DNA of 50,350 nt, from contig JAFXZT010000047.1 in NCBI GenBank assembly GCA_017541145.1, positions 1-50,350 on the forward strand, written 5' to 3'. The notes under the pieces were generated by a model that did not search any database, was not told the DNA's origin, and saw nothing but the letters and a program-made list of their open reading frames with translations. The position numbers and the translations under genes were made by a program. The stretch comes from Bacteroidales bacterium (GTDB taxonomy: Bacteria; Bacteroidota; Bacteroidia; Bacteroidales; UBA3824). This document shows, piece by piece, positions 25,704-34,888 of the stretch (position 1 is the first letter of the stretch; each line of letters begins with the position of its first letter).

Positions 25704-28550
25704 TTAATTATTCGGATTTATTTTCAGTTCATTGCCGATTATATTTTCGGAATTTGCTTTCAAAACAATCGGTTCTTTGGAATCCGGATTGGTTTTTATT
25801 ATTACTAAAGCTTTGCCGGCGAACAAGTTACGACTGTAATTTTTCTCCTGACTTTTTACTCCTATTACGCCCGGATCAGTGTTCGGTTCGTCCCATTGAT
25901 ATGACTTTCTGATTTTTTTACCGACGTAGTAAATCTCGTTTTTACCTTTTTTCAAAATGTTTGATTCAATTGTAAAAGCCTGAGGTTCATCGCGATTTAT
26001 ATTTTTTTTTATGAGTTTGCCGTTGATATAAATGCTCTGTACCGCGAGAATACTTTTTGAAAATAATGTATAAACATCCTGACTGTTAACATCATCGAGA
26101 TTGAATTCTGCTTTTATGGCGAGCAAAGTGTCGTGATAATAATCCCAACGCTCGTTGCGGTCGTAAGTTAAAGCATCTCTCCAATCTGAACTTTGAGCTT
26201 GAGATACTTCGTTTTGCCAATCGTTCAAATCTTTGATTGTCAGTTCTTTTTCAGTATAAATCTGAATACCTTTTGAATTTGCAAATTCACGGTCGTTTTC
26301 CAATGACGACGGGTCGCCGTTGCCAACTCCGATAATGTTGCCGTTGCCTGAAATCGAAAATTTGATATTGTTGTTTGCGTCGGGAACTGAATTGCCTTTG
26401 TCGTCAACTGTAGAAACCGTAACCAAAATGATATCTTTTTTGCGTGTTTGGTAAGTCGTTTTGTTTGGGGTAAGTACAATTTGAGCGGCTTTGTTTGAAG
26501 TTGCAATTATCTTATTTACAACCAATTTGCCGTTTTTGAAACCTTTAGCTTCAAGAGTTCCGGGTACATATTTTACTTTCCAAGAAAGGTGACCGTATTT
26601 TTCCGGTTTTTGTTTGCCTTGTGATTTTTTGTTAACCAAAAGTTCTACCTCGTCGCAATTTGTGTAAGCCCAAACATCAATTATTTTGCCTTCGTTTCCT
26701 TTGTGATTCCAATGCGGAAATACATGAACCATAGGCTTTTCAGTATTGTTGGCAAGGATATAAAACGCTTCGTCTTTCGGGAAACCGCACATATCCAAAA
26801 TTCCGAACTGACTGCCAATTGCGGGATAAGCAAACGGTGTCGGTTCGCCTCTGTAATCGAAACCTGTCCAATAAAAAAGTCCCGACATCCATTCTCTTTC
26901 GAGGCAAAATTTGTAACCGCGCTCTATTGAAACGCCGTTTGCTCTGTCCATTTGTACCATGTGACAATTTGCTGAATCTGTTGTGTAGCAACCTCTTGTG
27001 CCGCAGCCTGAAGTTTCTTCGGTTAGCCAGCCGGGTTGATTGAGATGTTTTTTGCGGTATTTGTCGATATCGCATTGAGCCAAATAGTTAAAACCCATAA
27101 GTTCAATACTTTCAGAGCTTCCGTAGCCGCAACCTCCGCTTACTGCCACGGTGTACATCCTTGTAGAATCCAAAGTTTTGGCATAAGCTTGAATTGTTCT
27201 TGTAATTCTTTCGCCGTAGATATTGGATTCAATATTCCATTCCTCGTTTCCAACCGACCACGCAATTATGCTCGGATGGTTGCGGTCGCGGTAAATCATT
27301 CGTTTTAGTTGACTTTTATGATATTCGTTGATGCCTTCAAGACGAGTTTCCTCCAAAACCAGCATCCCGAGCGAGTCGCAAACATCCAGAAGATCCGGAT
27401 TTACAGGATTATGCGAAGTTCTTATGGCATTAAAACCGTAAGATTTCAGCATTTTAACACGTTCAATTTGCAATTCTTTTGGAACGGCACAACCCACGCC
27501 CGCAAAGTCCTGATGGATATTACTTCCGACAATTTTTACATGTTTGCCGTTAAGAAAAAATCCTTTATCGCTTGTAAATTTTATATTTCTAAAACCGACT
27601 TTTACTTTTTGATAATCGCAAGCAATATGATTGTTGAAAACTTCAATTTCCAAATTATATAATTCCGGATTTTCTAATTCCCAAAGATTCAGACCGTTGG
27701 CATGAAATTTTATAAAAAAATCATGTTCTGACATCGCTTTGATTTCTGTGGTTGACGTTTTGGCAGAAGTAATAATCTGACCTTGAGAATTTTTGAGATT
27801 AAGATTTACAGAAGTGTTTCCGGCTGTTAAATCTTCATTCTTAATTTTCACTCTTACAGATACTTCCGCGCTTGAACCGTTGATATCAGAAGTTACAAAA
27901 ACACCGTCTTTGTCGATATGAACCGGATTGGTTTTCATGAGCCAAACATCGCGGTAAATTCCTGCGCCCTCATAAAACCAGCCTTCCTCCAAAGTCGCAT
28001 CGGCTTTTACAGTAATTATATTTTCGTGACCGTAATCAATATAATCCGTTATATCGTATTGAAAATCAAGATATCCGCTTTGCTCTTGACCGAGATAAAA
28101 TCCGTTGATCCAGACTTCGGAATTTCTGAAAACGCCGTCGAAAAGCAGCGAAATTTTCTTGCCGTAATCCGAATTTGGGATATTGACAGATTTTCTGTAC
28201 CAGCCGATACTTGTTTCAGGGAAATGCCAACCGACAGTTTTGTAGCCGTGACTGTGACTTGCCTCGCCGGAAAACGGAACTTCCACCGCCCAATCGTGCG
28301 GAAGGTCGAGTTCGCGCCACGCTCTGTCGTCAAAATCCTTGTTTGCAGGTCCGTCGCCGTAGCCCGTTTTGGTGAGATAATTGAAATAACGTGTGCCGGT
28401 CATGAAATTTTTTTCAAAAGAAAGTGAATTTCCGAAAGCAAATTTCCAATTGTTGTTAATCGAAATCTTTTCTCGCAATTGGGCGTCTGTTTCCAGCCAT
28501 GACAAAGATAGCGATAATGCCAATATTGCACTTAAATATTTGGTTTTCAT
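25704..28550 (-). CDS. Glycoside hydrolase family 2 enzyme (beta-galactosidase-like), secreted
   Basis: 948 aa from ATG 28550 (MKTKYLSAIL), which gives a normal signal peptide ending in TDAQ; the frame is open to 28625. Domains in order: sugar-binding jelly roll (about res 30-205, with LPHDWAVE and WYRKSVNIP), immunoglobulin-like (about 210-320), catalytic TIM barrel (about 325-620), then C-terminal DUF4982-like and Ig-like parts. The acid/base is E436 in AWSVGNEEW, and the likely nucleophile is E511 in WLTEETSG, in the position of the T-E-T-T-S motif of Bacteroides GH2 enzymes. Other landmarks are GSNIHQDFAGVGCAVP and AIRTSHNP. The activity is probably beta-galactosidase or a related beta-glycosidase. 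No PUL partners are adjacent. Confidence 0.92.
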   Translation of the reverse strand: MKTKYLSAILALSLSLSWLETDAQLREKISINNNWKFAFGNSLSFEKNFMTGTRYFNYLTKTGYGDGPANKDFDDRAWRELDLPHDWAVEVPFSGEASHSHGYKTVGWHFPETSIGWYRKSVNIPNSDYGKKISLLFDGVFRNSEVWINGFYLGQEQSGYLDFQYDITDYIDYGHENIITVKADATLEEGWFYEGAGIYRDVWLMKTNPVHIDKDGVFVTSDINGSSAEVSVRVKIKNEDLTAGNTSVNLNLKNSQGQIITSAKTSTTEIKAMSEHDFFIKFHANGLNLWELENPELYNLEIEVFNNHIACDYQKVKVGFRNIKFTSDKGFFLNGKHVKIVGSNIHQDFAGVGCAVPKELQIERVKMLKSYGFNAIRTSHNPVNPDLLDVCDSLGMLVLEETRLEGINEYHKSQLKRMIYRDRNHPSIIAWSVGNEEWNIESNIYGERITRTIQAYAKTLDSTRMYTVAVSGGCGYGSSESIELMGFNYLAQCDIDKYRKKHLNQPGWLTEETSGCGTRGCYTTDSANCHMVQMDRANGVSIERGYKFCLEREWMSGLFYWTGFDYRGEPTPFAYPAIGSQFGILDMCGFPKDEAFYILANNTEKPMVHVFPHWNHKGNEGKIIDVWAYTNCDEVELLVNKKSQGKQKPEKYGHLSWKVKYVPGTLEAKGFKNGKLVVNKIIATSNKAAQIVLTPNKTTYQTRKKDIILVTVSTVDDKGNSVPDANNNIKFSISGNGNIIGVGNGDPSSLENDREFANSKGIQIYTEKELTIKDLNDWQNEVSQAQSSDWRDALTYDRNERWDYYHDTLLAIKAEFNLDDVNSQDVYTLFSKSILAVQSIYINGKLIKKNINRDEPQAFTIESNILKKGKNEIYYVGKKIRKSYQWDEPNTDPGVIGVKSQEKNYSRNLFAGKALVIIKTNPDSKEPIVLKANSENIIGNELKINPNN

Positions 28551-28681
28551 AGGTTTTTGATGTAAATTGGTAATTATTTTAATTGCGGCTAAATTAAATA
28601 TAATCTGTATAATAAAAAAGTGCAAAACTTTTTTTCAAAACATGAATTTTAAACGAAAATGAAAAAAAAATTACGGGAATT

Positions 28682-28712
28682 TTTGTCTTTAATTTGCTGT
28701 TTTATAAATTTG
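28682..28712 (+). promoter_or_regulatory. Promoter of the LysE-esterase unit
   Basis: TTTG at 28682-28685, 19 nt, TAAATTTG at 28705-28712: an exact match to the Bacteroides promoter. The predicted start of transcription is about 36 nt before the TTG start codon of the next gene. Confidence 0.72.
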
Positions 28713-28754
28713 CACTCTGATTTAAAAAAATAACATGTAATAAAACATTAGAAA

Positions 28755-29423
28755 TTGGATTTGGATTTTTTACTTATATGTCGTGGTGTGATGATTGGTT
28801 TTTTGGCAGCTTGCCCGGTGGGAGCAGTTGCAATTTTGTGTATTCAAAAAACCATTCAAAAAGGTTTCCTTCAAGGTTTTTTGATGGGAGTTGGTTCTGC
28901 ATTTGGCGACTTTTTTTATGCGGTAATCACCGGATTCAGCCTTTCTTTTATCTCGGATTTTATTGTAAGTCACCGTACTTTGTTGGGAATTATCGGTGGT
29001 TTACTTATGATATATCTCGGTTTTAAGATTTTTACAAAAAATGCAGTAGAAGAATGGCGCAAAAACAAGTCAATCAGACACAAAGCCACTTCTAAACGCA
29101 AAATTTTGGGCGATTTCGCATCTACATTTGCTCTTACAATTTCCAATCCGCTTACAATTCTGGTTTTTACATTATTGTTTACAAGTTCGGGCGCTATCAG
29201 CCGCGAAACTCCTCCGTTGCAAACCTCAATACTTTTGCTCGGTGTTATCATCGGCGCGTTTGCGTGGTGGGCGTTGCTGGCGTTTGTCGTTAACTGTTTC
29301 AGAAGTTACATCGGTCCGCGTTTAATCATGTGGATCAACAAGATAACAGGTCTTTGTGTTATTATTTTCGGTATTACAATTACTGTAATGGTAGTTTTTT
29401 TCCCGCAGTATTTTGAGCAATAA
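28755..29423 (+). CDS. LysE/RhtB family exporter, TTG start
   Basis: 222 aa integral membrane protein with six predicted helices. The N-terminal helix with GFLAACPVGAVAILCIQ (res 14-30) carries the PxG motif of LysE-type amino-acid exporters, and the ISNPLTILVF segment in the fourth region is a second family motif. No ATG is available early enough: the next in-frame ATG is residue 13 and would remove half of the first helix, so TTG at 28755 is the likely start. The stop overlaps the start of the downstream esterase gene. Substrate unknown; amino acids or small metabolites are usual. Confidence 0.88.
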   Translation: MDLDFLLICRGVMIGFLAACPVGAVAILCIQKTIQKGFLQGFLMGVGSAFGDFFYAVITGFSLSFISDFIVSHRTLLGIIGGLLMIYLGFKIFTKNAVEEWRKNKSIRHKATSKRKILGDFASTFALTISNPLTILVFTLLFTSSGAISRETPPLQTSILLLGVIIGAFAWWALLAFVVNCFRSYIGPRLIMWINKITGLCVIIFGITITVMVVFFPQYFEQ

Positions 29424-30312
29424 CAAAATCAAAAAATATGTTAAAAGCGTGATAATCATAATATTTGTCACGTTTTTATTTTATATATCCCTTGGGCGGA
29501 AGGATATAAAAAATCCGTTTGCTCCAACAGAACTTGTGTACAAAACTGTGGACGGCAAGTACTTGAAACTTGATGTGTATTTTCCGAAAGACACATTGAC
29601 AAAGCACAAAACAATTATTTATTTTCACGGCGGCAGTTGGATTAGCGGTACAAAACTCAAAGTTTTGGAGCGTTACAGATTGCATGCTGTAGAGCAGTTG
29701 TTGAAACAAGGTGTTGAAATAATATCAGTGGATTATCGTTTGATACGTAGCAATTCGCACCTTAATCAGTGTCTTGAGGATTGTCATGATGCTGTAAAAT
29801 TTTGTTTGGAAAATGCTGATTATCTGAAAGTTGATACATCGAGAATCGGACTTTGGGGCTCGTCGGCAGGTGCACATCTGGCGATGCTTGTTTACGGTAA
29901 ACGAAATAGTGATAATTATTGTAACTTCAAGAATATCAAGTTTTTGATAGACGATTTCGGACCAACCGACATCTATACGATGTGGAGTATTTCTCCCGAT
30001 TGGTTTAAAAAGTTGATTGCTACTGATTTTTACGATATCAATACTTCGGAAATATCTGTGTTTGATTCACTTAGCCGGGAATTTTCGCCGAATAAATATT
30101 GTAACGAATTGCGAAAAATTCCGATTTTGATTTCGCACGGCGGTAATGATAAAATTGTAAATTTCAAGCAGTCGGAATCTTTGCACGATTCTCTTGCTGA
30201 AAATTCAGAATATTATTTTTACGTCGGTCAGCCTCACGGTTTCAATACCTTGGATTCAGCCGGAATAAAATTGTATGCTGCGAGGTTGTTGGAATTTGTT
30301 GCAGATAATTAA
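29413..30312 (+). CDS. Membrane-anchored alpha/beta-hydrolase (carboxylesterase family), TTG start
   Basis: 299 aa. An N-terminal membrane helix (about res 10-27) anchors the protein outside the cytoplasm. The hydrolase fold has the oxyanion motif IIYFHGGSW (68-76), nucleophile elbow GSSAG (149-153, S151), acid D in SHGGNDKIV and the histidine in GQPHGF. This is the pattern of hormone-sensitive-lipase/BD-FAE-type esterases. The first possible codon is TTG at 29413, 11 nt inside the LysE gene; no ATG lies near, so translation is probably coupled to LysE. Substrate is not predictable; small esters or acetylated sugars are likely. Confidence 0.88.
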   Translation: MSNNKIKKYVKSVIIIIFVTFLFYISLGRKDIKNPFAPTELVYKTVDGKYLKLDVYFPKDTLTKHKTIIYFHGGSWISGTKLKVLERYRLHAVEQLLKQGVEIISVDYRLIRSNSHLNQCLEDCHDAVKFCLENADYLKVDTSRIGLWGSSAGAHLAMLVYGKRNSDNYCNFKNIKFLIDDFGPTDIYTMWSISPDWFKKLIATDFYDINTSEISVFDSLSREFSPNKYCNELRKIPILISHGGNDKIVNFKQSESLHDSLAENSEYYFYVGQPHGFNTLDSAGIKLYAARLLEFVADN

Positions 30313-30326
30313 TTTTATTAACTTTG
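30295..30326 (+). promoter_or_regulatory. Promoter of the MORN-like gene
   Basis: TTTG at 30295-30298, 20 nt, TAACTTTG at 30319-30326. The -33 box is inside the end of the esterase gene. The leader before ATG 30344 is only about 11 nt. Confidence 0.65.
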
Positions 30327-30343
30327 TCCAAATTTTATTAACT

Positions 30344-32107
30344 ATGGTTAGAAAAATATTTATGCTTTTGATTGTTGCTACAATTTCACAAATTGTTGTA
30401 GCTCAGAATCAAAGCGAAAATTCTGTAACATATTACGAAAATACTGAAATCAAGCAATCGGAGGGAAAACTCAATAACGGTCATCCCGACGGACGCTGGA
30501 AATATTACTCAAAAAGTGGTAAAATTTACAAAGAAGTTGACTATTTTATGGGTGTAGTTAACGGTCGTGTGGCTTATTATTACGAAAACGGTAAATTGAA
30601 AAATGAAGGTAGTATTTTCAACAACAAGGCAACCGGCAGTTACAAAGAATATTACGAAAACGGTACAATCAAATCGGAAGGAATTTACAATCAAAATGTA
30701 AAAGATTCGGTTTGGAATTATTACAATGTTTTGGGAAAATTGATTCTCCGTGAGGATTGGACAAATGGAAATTGCAAAGTAACAGATGCTTACGATAATC
30801 AAGGCAATCAACTTGTAAAAGCCGGAAACGGAAAATTTGTTTCATATTTTTCTGACGAGAAAACTGTAAAAGAGCAGGGCATTTACAAAGAGGGTGAAAA
30901 GGATGGCAATTGGACAGTTTATTATACTAACGGCAAAACTGCCTCAAAGATAACTTATACCGACGGAAATCCTACAGGTCAGATTCTTACATTTTACGAA
31001 GACGGCAGCAAACGCAGCGAAGAGCATGTAGAAAACGGAGTTTACAAACTTTGGTTTCAAAACGGAAATCTTCAGACCGAGGGTTTTATGAAAAACAACG
31101 AGCGTGACGGTCATTGGTTGGCTTACGACGAATCCGGCACGAAACTTTCTGAAGGCGATTACGTTCAAGGTAAAAAAAACGGACTTCACACTATATATTT
31201 CTACAACGGTGAAAAAGAATCCGAAATCAATTATAAAAACGGAGAAAAAGATGGTCATGCTGTTTGGTATCGTCGCGATACTACTAAAAAAAGTGCTGTA
31301 AAAATGGTAAAACATATTGAAGGAAATTTTGTTGGAGATGTTCAAAACGGTCATTGGATTTATTACCAAATAGATGGAACGATTGGCAACGAAGGTGAAT
31401 ATCTCAATGGCAAGATGTCAGGACTTTGGACATGGTATTATGACGGTAAAAAAGTCTGGAAAACAGCGAATTACAAAAATGGTGAACGCAACGGTTTGTA
31501 CACTGTTTATTACGAAAACGGTCAAGTTTATTACACCGGAAATTACCGAAATAACAAGGAAGAAGGCTTTTGGAAACGTTTTCATGAAAATGGCAAGCCG
31601 GAAATACAAGGTTGTTTTCATGACGGAAAACAAGATTCAATTTGGAAAGAATGGTTTGATAACGGTGTGTTGAGATACGAAATAAATTACGTACAAAATA
31701 AGAAAGACGGTGTTGTGATTTATTACGACGAAACCGGAATGAAAACCATGATAGTTACCTATAAATTAGGCGTTTACAATGGAAAATACATCCAGTTTAA
31801 TGAAACCGGAGTTGCCGTGGTAGACGGTCAGTATGTTGATGACAAGAAAGACGGTGAATGGCTTTACCGTCAGCGAGATAGCCGTGTAATTCGTAAAGAA
31901 AATTACAAAGAAGGCAAACCGTCTGGCACATGGACGGAATACTACGAAAACGGTAATATCCGTCAACAAAAATCTTACAACAAAAAAGGTAAGTTGGAAG
32001 GAAAATTTATAAAGCAAGACCGTTATGGCAAAGTAACTTACGAGGCTGTTTATTCCAACGGTGTTGTTGTAAAAGTAATTCAAGAATCAGGAAATTCCAA
32101 TTTTTAA
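30344..32107 (+). CDS. Secreted MORN-like repeat protein (YwqK family)
   Basis: 587 aa from ATG 30344; a signal peptide ends in IVVAQ. The mature part is almost entirely tandem repeats of about 21-24 residues with the pattern G-x-W-x-Y-Y-x-x-N-G-K followed by an E-x-x-Y-x-x-G spacer, for instance GRWKYYSKSGKIYKEVDYF, GHWLAYDESGTKLSEGDY and GTWTEYYENGNIRQQKSY; I count roughly 22 copies. This is the MORN-2 / YwqK repeat. Such proteins form long beta-sheets and are often annotated as antitoxin-like without proof. There is no toxin next to it. It lies 22 nt before cmk, so the operon reads MORN - cmk - ispH. Confidence 0.88.
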   Translation: MVRKIFMLLIVATISQIVVAQNQSENSVTYYENTEIKQSEGKLNNGHPDGRWKYYSKSGKIYKEVDYFMGVVNGRVAYYYENGKLKNEGSIFNNKATGSYKEYYENGTIKSEGIYNQNVKDSVWNYYNVLGKLILREDWTNGNCKVTDAYDNQGNQLVKAGNGKFVSYFSDEKTVKEQGIYKEGEKDGNWTVYYTNGKTASKITYTDGNPTGQILTFYEDGSKRSEEHVENGVYKLWFQNGNLQTEGFMKNNERDGHWLAYDESGTKLSEGDYVQGKKNGLHTIYFYNGEKESEINYKNGEKDGHAVWYRRDTTKKSAVKMVKHIEGNFVGDVQNGHWIYYQIDGTIGNEGEYLNGKMSGLWTWYYDGKKVWKTANYKNGERNGLYTVYYENGQVYYTGNYRNNKEEGFWKRFHENGKPEIQGCFHDGKQDSIWKEWFDNGVLRYEINYVQNKKDGVVIYYDETGMKTMIVTYKLGVYNGKYIQFNETGVAVVDGQYVDDKKDGEWLYRQRDSRVIRKENYKEGKPSGTWTEYYENGNIRQQKSYNKKGKLEGKFIKQDRYGKVTYEAVYSNGVVVKVIQESGNSNF

Positions 32108-32129
32108 AATACTAATTATTATTGCAGAA

Positions 32130-32813
32130 ATGAAAAATATCAAAATTGCTGTTGACGGTTTTTCGTCATGCGGCAAAAGTACATTGGCAAAGCAACTTGC
32201 AGCTCATTTCGGCTTCGTATTTATCGACAGTGGAGCGATGTATCGGGCTGTAACGCTTTTTGCAATCGAAAACAACATCATTTCAGAAGACGATGTTGTT
32301 GATATCAACAAACTGAAAAAAGAAATCAAAAACATCAAAATAACATTTCAAACTATTGACGGTAAGAATCATACATTTCTCAATGGTAAAGATGTAGAAA
32401 CCGAAATCCGTCAAATTCGTGTGTCAAAACGTGTATCGATAATTGCTACATTGGATTTTGTACGCGAGGAAATGGTGAATCTTCAGAGAAACCTTTCGGA
32501 AGAAAATTCCGTTATTATGGACGGACGCGACATCGGAACCGTAGTATTCCCTAATGCAGAATTGAAACTCTTTGTAACGGCAACTCCCGAAGTAAGAGCT
32601 CAGCGCCGTTACGACGAACTGAAAGCAAAAGGCGAAGATGTAAATTTTGATGAAATAAAAGCAAATCTTATTAATCGCGACAGAATAGATTCTACAAGAG
32701 AAATCGCTCCGTTGAAACAAGCTGACGATGCTGTTGTTCTTGACAATTCAAACATGACAAGAGAACAGCAATTTGATTTTGCTGTAAAACTCATAGAAAA
32801 AATCTTAGCTTAG
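32130..32813 (+). CDS. cmk: Cytidylate kinase Cmk
   Basis: Phosphorylates CMP and dCMP with ATP in the cytoplasm (pyrimidine nucleotide recycling). 227 aa, the normal length for the long (type 1) form. P-loop DGFSSCGKST (res 9-18), FIDSGAMYRAVTL, the CMP-binding insert with GKDVETEIRQIRVSKRVS, MDGRDIGTVVFPNAELK and the lid region LINRDRIDSTREIAPL are all present. It is followed without a gap by ispH, a gene order common in Bacteroidales. Confidence 0.97.
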   Translation: MKNIKIAVDGFSSCGKSTLAKQLAAHFGFVFIDSGAMYRAVTLFAIENNIISEDDVVDINKLKKEIKNIKITFQTIDGKNHTFLNGKDVETEIRQIRVSKRVSIIATLDFVREEMVNLQRNLSEENSVIMDGRDIGTVVFPNAELKLFVTATPEVRAQRRYDELKAKGEDVNFDEIKANLINRDRIDSTREIAPLKQADDAVVLDNSNMTREQQFDFAVKLIEKILA

Positions 32814-33686
32814 ATGATTATCGATATTGATAAGAATGCCGGATTTTGTTTTGGTGTAACAAATGCCATAAAAAAAGCAGAAACCGAAATTGCACAAAAA
32901 GGAACACTCGTTTGCCTTGGCGAAATGGTTCATAATCAGGAAGAAACCAATCGACTCGCACAACTTGGCATGACTACGGTTTCGTATCAGGAATACGAGA
33001 ATCTCAGGGATTGTACAGTGTTGATACGTGCTCACGGTGAGCCTCCTCATACTTATCAAACTGCGGAAAAAAACAATATTTCGCTAATCGATGCCACTTG
33101 TCCGATTGTATTGCGTTTGCACAAAATTATTTACAGCAATTCGCAGCAATATCCTCATGCTCAGACTGTAATTTACGGAAAAAAAGATCACGCCGAAGTA
33201 ATAGGACTTGTAGGACAAGTAAACGGTAACGCCATTGTGATTTCTTCAGAAGATGAAATCAATAAAATTGATTTTAACAAAGGAATACTTTTGTATTCGC
33301 AAACCACAATGAATGCTCATAAGTATGAAGCGATAGCATTGAAAATCAAAGAAAAACTAAGCGAAAAATCAGCCGGAGCAATATTCTTGAAATTTGATAC
33401 GGTATGTCGGTCGGTGGCATTGCGCGAACAAAATTTGGCAAAATATGCCGGACAATATGATGCTGTGCTTTTTGTGGCAGGTAGAAATTCCAGCAATGGT
33501 AAATACCTGTATTCCACATGCAAAAAAGCCAATGAAAGAACATATTACATCAGTTCGCCCGATGATTTTGAAACAAAGATGTTTGACGGAGTAGAAAAAC
33601 TCGGAATCACCGGAGCAACGTCAACACCCGACTGGTTATTGCATAAAATAGCAGAAAAAGTTCAAAAAATTAAATCAAATCAGTAA
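32814..33686 (+). CDS. ispH: 4-hydroxy-3-methylbut-2-enyl diphosphate reductase IspH
   Basis: Last enzyme of the MEP isoprenoid pathway; reduces HMBPP to IPP and DMAPP with a [4Fe-4S] cluster. 290 aa. The cluster cysteines are C12 (NAGFCFGV), C96 (IDATCPIV) and C198 (FDTVCRSV). Substrate-binding histidines lie in GEMVHN (H40), RAHGE (H74) and GKKDHAEVIG (H126), the last with its essential Glu two residues on (E128). SGATSTPDWLL-like ITGATSTPDWLLHKI closes the domain. The start codon abuts the cmk stop codon. The final position of the MEP pathway genes outside this locus is unknown. Confidence 0.97.
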   Translation: MIIDIDKNAGFCFGVTNAIKKAETEIAQKGTLVCLGEMVHNQEETNRLAQLGMTTVSYQEYENLRDCTVLIRAHGEPPHTYQTAEKNNISLIDATCPIVLRLHKIIYSNSQQYPHAQTVIYGKKDHAEVIGLVGQVNGNAIVISSEDEINKIDFNKGILLYSQTTMNAHKYEAIALKIKEKLSEKSAGAIFLKFDTVCRSVALREQNLAKYAGQYDAVLFVAGRNSSNGKYLYSTCKKANERTYYISSPDDFETKMFDGVEKLGITGATSTPDWLLHKIAEKVQKIKSNQ

Positions 33687-33726
33687 TAAAAGGTAAATTG
33701 CATTTTTTATTGTCAATTTAATTACC

Positions 33727-33734
33727 TAATTTTG
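33727..33734 (+). promoter_or_regulatory. Promoter -7 element of gpsA
   Basis: TAATTTTG fits TAnnTTTG, with a leader of about 19 nt to ATG 33759. The upstream half is weak. Confidence 0.5.
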
Positions 33735-33758
33735 CACTCGACTATAAAAGATATAAAT

Positions 33759-34766
33759 ATGTGCGGACAACATCGAATAGCAGTTGTGGGTGGCGGAAGC
33801 TGGGCCACAGCGTTAATTAGTGTTTTGACAAACAATGTTAAGGACGGAAACAAAATAAACTGGTATCTGCGCAAAAAAGAGCACATCGATTATGCAATGA
33901 AGCATGGTCAAAATCCAAAATATCTTAATTCGCTAATTTTGGATACCAGCAAACTGGATTTTTACAATGATCTGACTGCAATCATAAAAAACTCTGATAT
34001 ACTTGTTTTTGCAGTGCCTTCTGCATTTATCGAAAGTACAATGAGTCAATATGAAGGAACATTGGAAAATCACGTAGTAGTTTCCGCAATCAAAGGCATG
34101 ATTCCTGAAAAAAATACTATTATGGCCGACTTTTTCCATGATAACTACAAAGTAGACTTGGAAAACAATTTTTGTGTTTTAGCAGGTCCTTGCCATGCCG
34201 AAGAAGTTGCACTTCAGAGACTTTCGTACCTTACAATAGCTTCAAAAAATCTCAAAACTGCCGAAGACATCGCTAATTGTCTCGAATGTAGATTTTTGAA
34301 AACGTCAATTACAGATGATATTTACGGTACAGAATACGCAGCTGTATTAAAAAACATCTTTGCAATAGCATCCGGAGTATGTTCAGGTTTGGGATACGGT
34401 GACAATTTCCTTGCAGTATTGATGTCAAACGCAATACGAGAAATGAAAAGATTTGTAGATACAGTACATCCGATTGACCGTGATATCAAATCATCGGCAT
34501 ATTTGGGCGATTTGCTTGTAACTGCATATTCTAAATTCTCAAGAAACAGAACTCTCGGCGTAATGCTCGGACAAGGTTATTCGCTTCAAAGTGCATTGTT
34601 GGAGATGAAAATGGTTGCTGAAGGTTTTTATGGAAGTAAGTGTATTCATGATGTTAACAAAAAATACAATATCGACTTGCCAATTTGTAATGCTGTATAT
34701 AACATTATTCATTTGGGAAAACCCGCTGGCTTCGAGATAAAACTTCTTATTGACAAAATCAGATAG
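33759..34766 (+). CDS. gpsA: Glycerol-3-phosphate dehydrogenase [NAD(P)+] GpsA
   Basis: Makes sn-glycerol 3-phosphate from dihydroxyacetone phosphate, the backbone for phospholipids. 335 aa from ATG 33759 (MCGQHRIAVVGGG). The Rossmann motif VVGGGSWATAL (res 9-19) has Ala in place of the Gly seen in the usual GSWGTA, as in many relatives from the Bacteroidota. Substrate-site motifs: FAVPSAF, SAIKGM, LAGPCHAEEVA, the lysine in AAVLKNIFAIASGV, and the C-terminal YSKFSRNRTLGVMLGQG and VAEGFYGSKC. It ends with its own terminator; the acyltransferase gene that follows uses the product. Confidence 0.95.
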   Translation: MCGQHRIAVVGGGSWATALISVLTNNVKDGNKINWYLRKKEHIDYAMKHGQNPKYLNSLILDTSKLDFYNDLTAIIKNSDILVFAVPSAFIESTMSQYEGTLENHVVVSAIKGMIPEKNTIMADFFHDNYKVDLENNFCVLAGPCHAEEVALQRLSYLTIASKNLKTAEDIANCLECRFLKTSITDDIYGTEYAAVLKNIFAIASGVCSGLGYGDNFLAVLMSNAIREMKRFVDTVHPIDRDIKSSAYLGDLLVTAYSKFSRNRTLGVMLGQGYSLQSALLEMKMVAEGFYGSKCIHDVNKKYNIDLPICNAVYNIIHLGKPAGFEIKLLIDKIR

Positions 34767-34792
34767 CAAATATTAAAAAATATTAAAAAGTT

Positions 34793-34824
34793 GCGGTCAA
34801 ATGAACTTTTTTGACCGCTTTTTT
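34793..34824 (+). terminator. Intrinsic terminator of gpsA
   Basis: GCGGTCAA / TTGACCGC, an 8-bp stem (34793-34800 and 34811-34818) with a 10-nt loop, followed by TTTTTT. Confidence 0.85.
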
Positions 34825-34854
34825 GTTTTATATCATTGATGTTGTTTAAATTTG
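34822..34854 (+). promoter_or_regulatory. Promoter of the acyltransferase gene
   Basis: TTTG at 34822-34825 (in the terminator tail), 21 nt, TAAATTTG at 34847-34854. Leader about 28 nt. Confidence 0.65.
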
Positions 34855-34888
34855 CGGTACAAAAACTCCTATAAAAACTTCATGATAA

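Noticed and set aside
30344-32107. Toxin-antitoxin system based on the YwqK antitoxin label
   Set aside because: There is no toxin gene beside it, a signal peptide directs it out of the cytoplasm, and it is transcribed with cmk and ispH.
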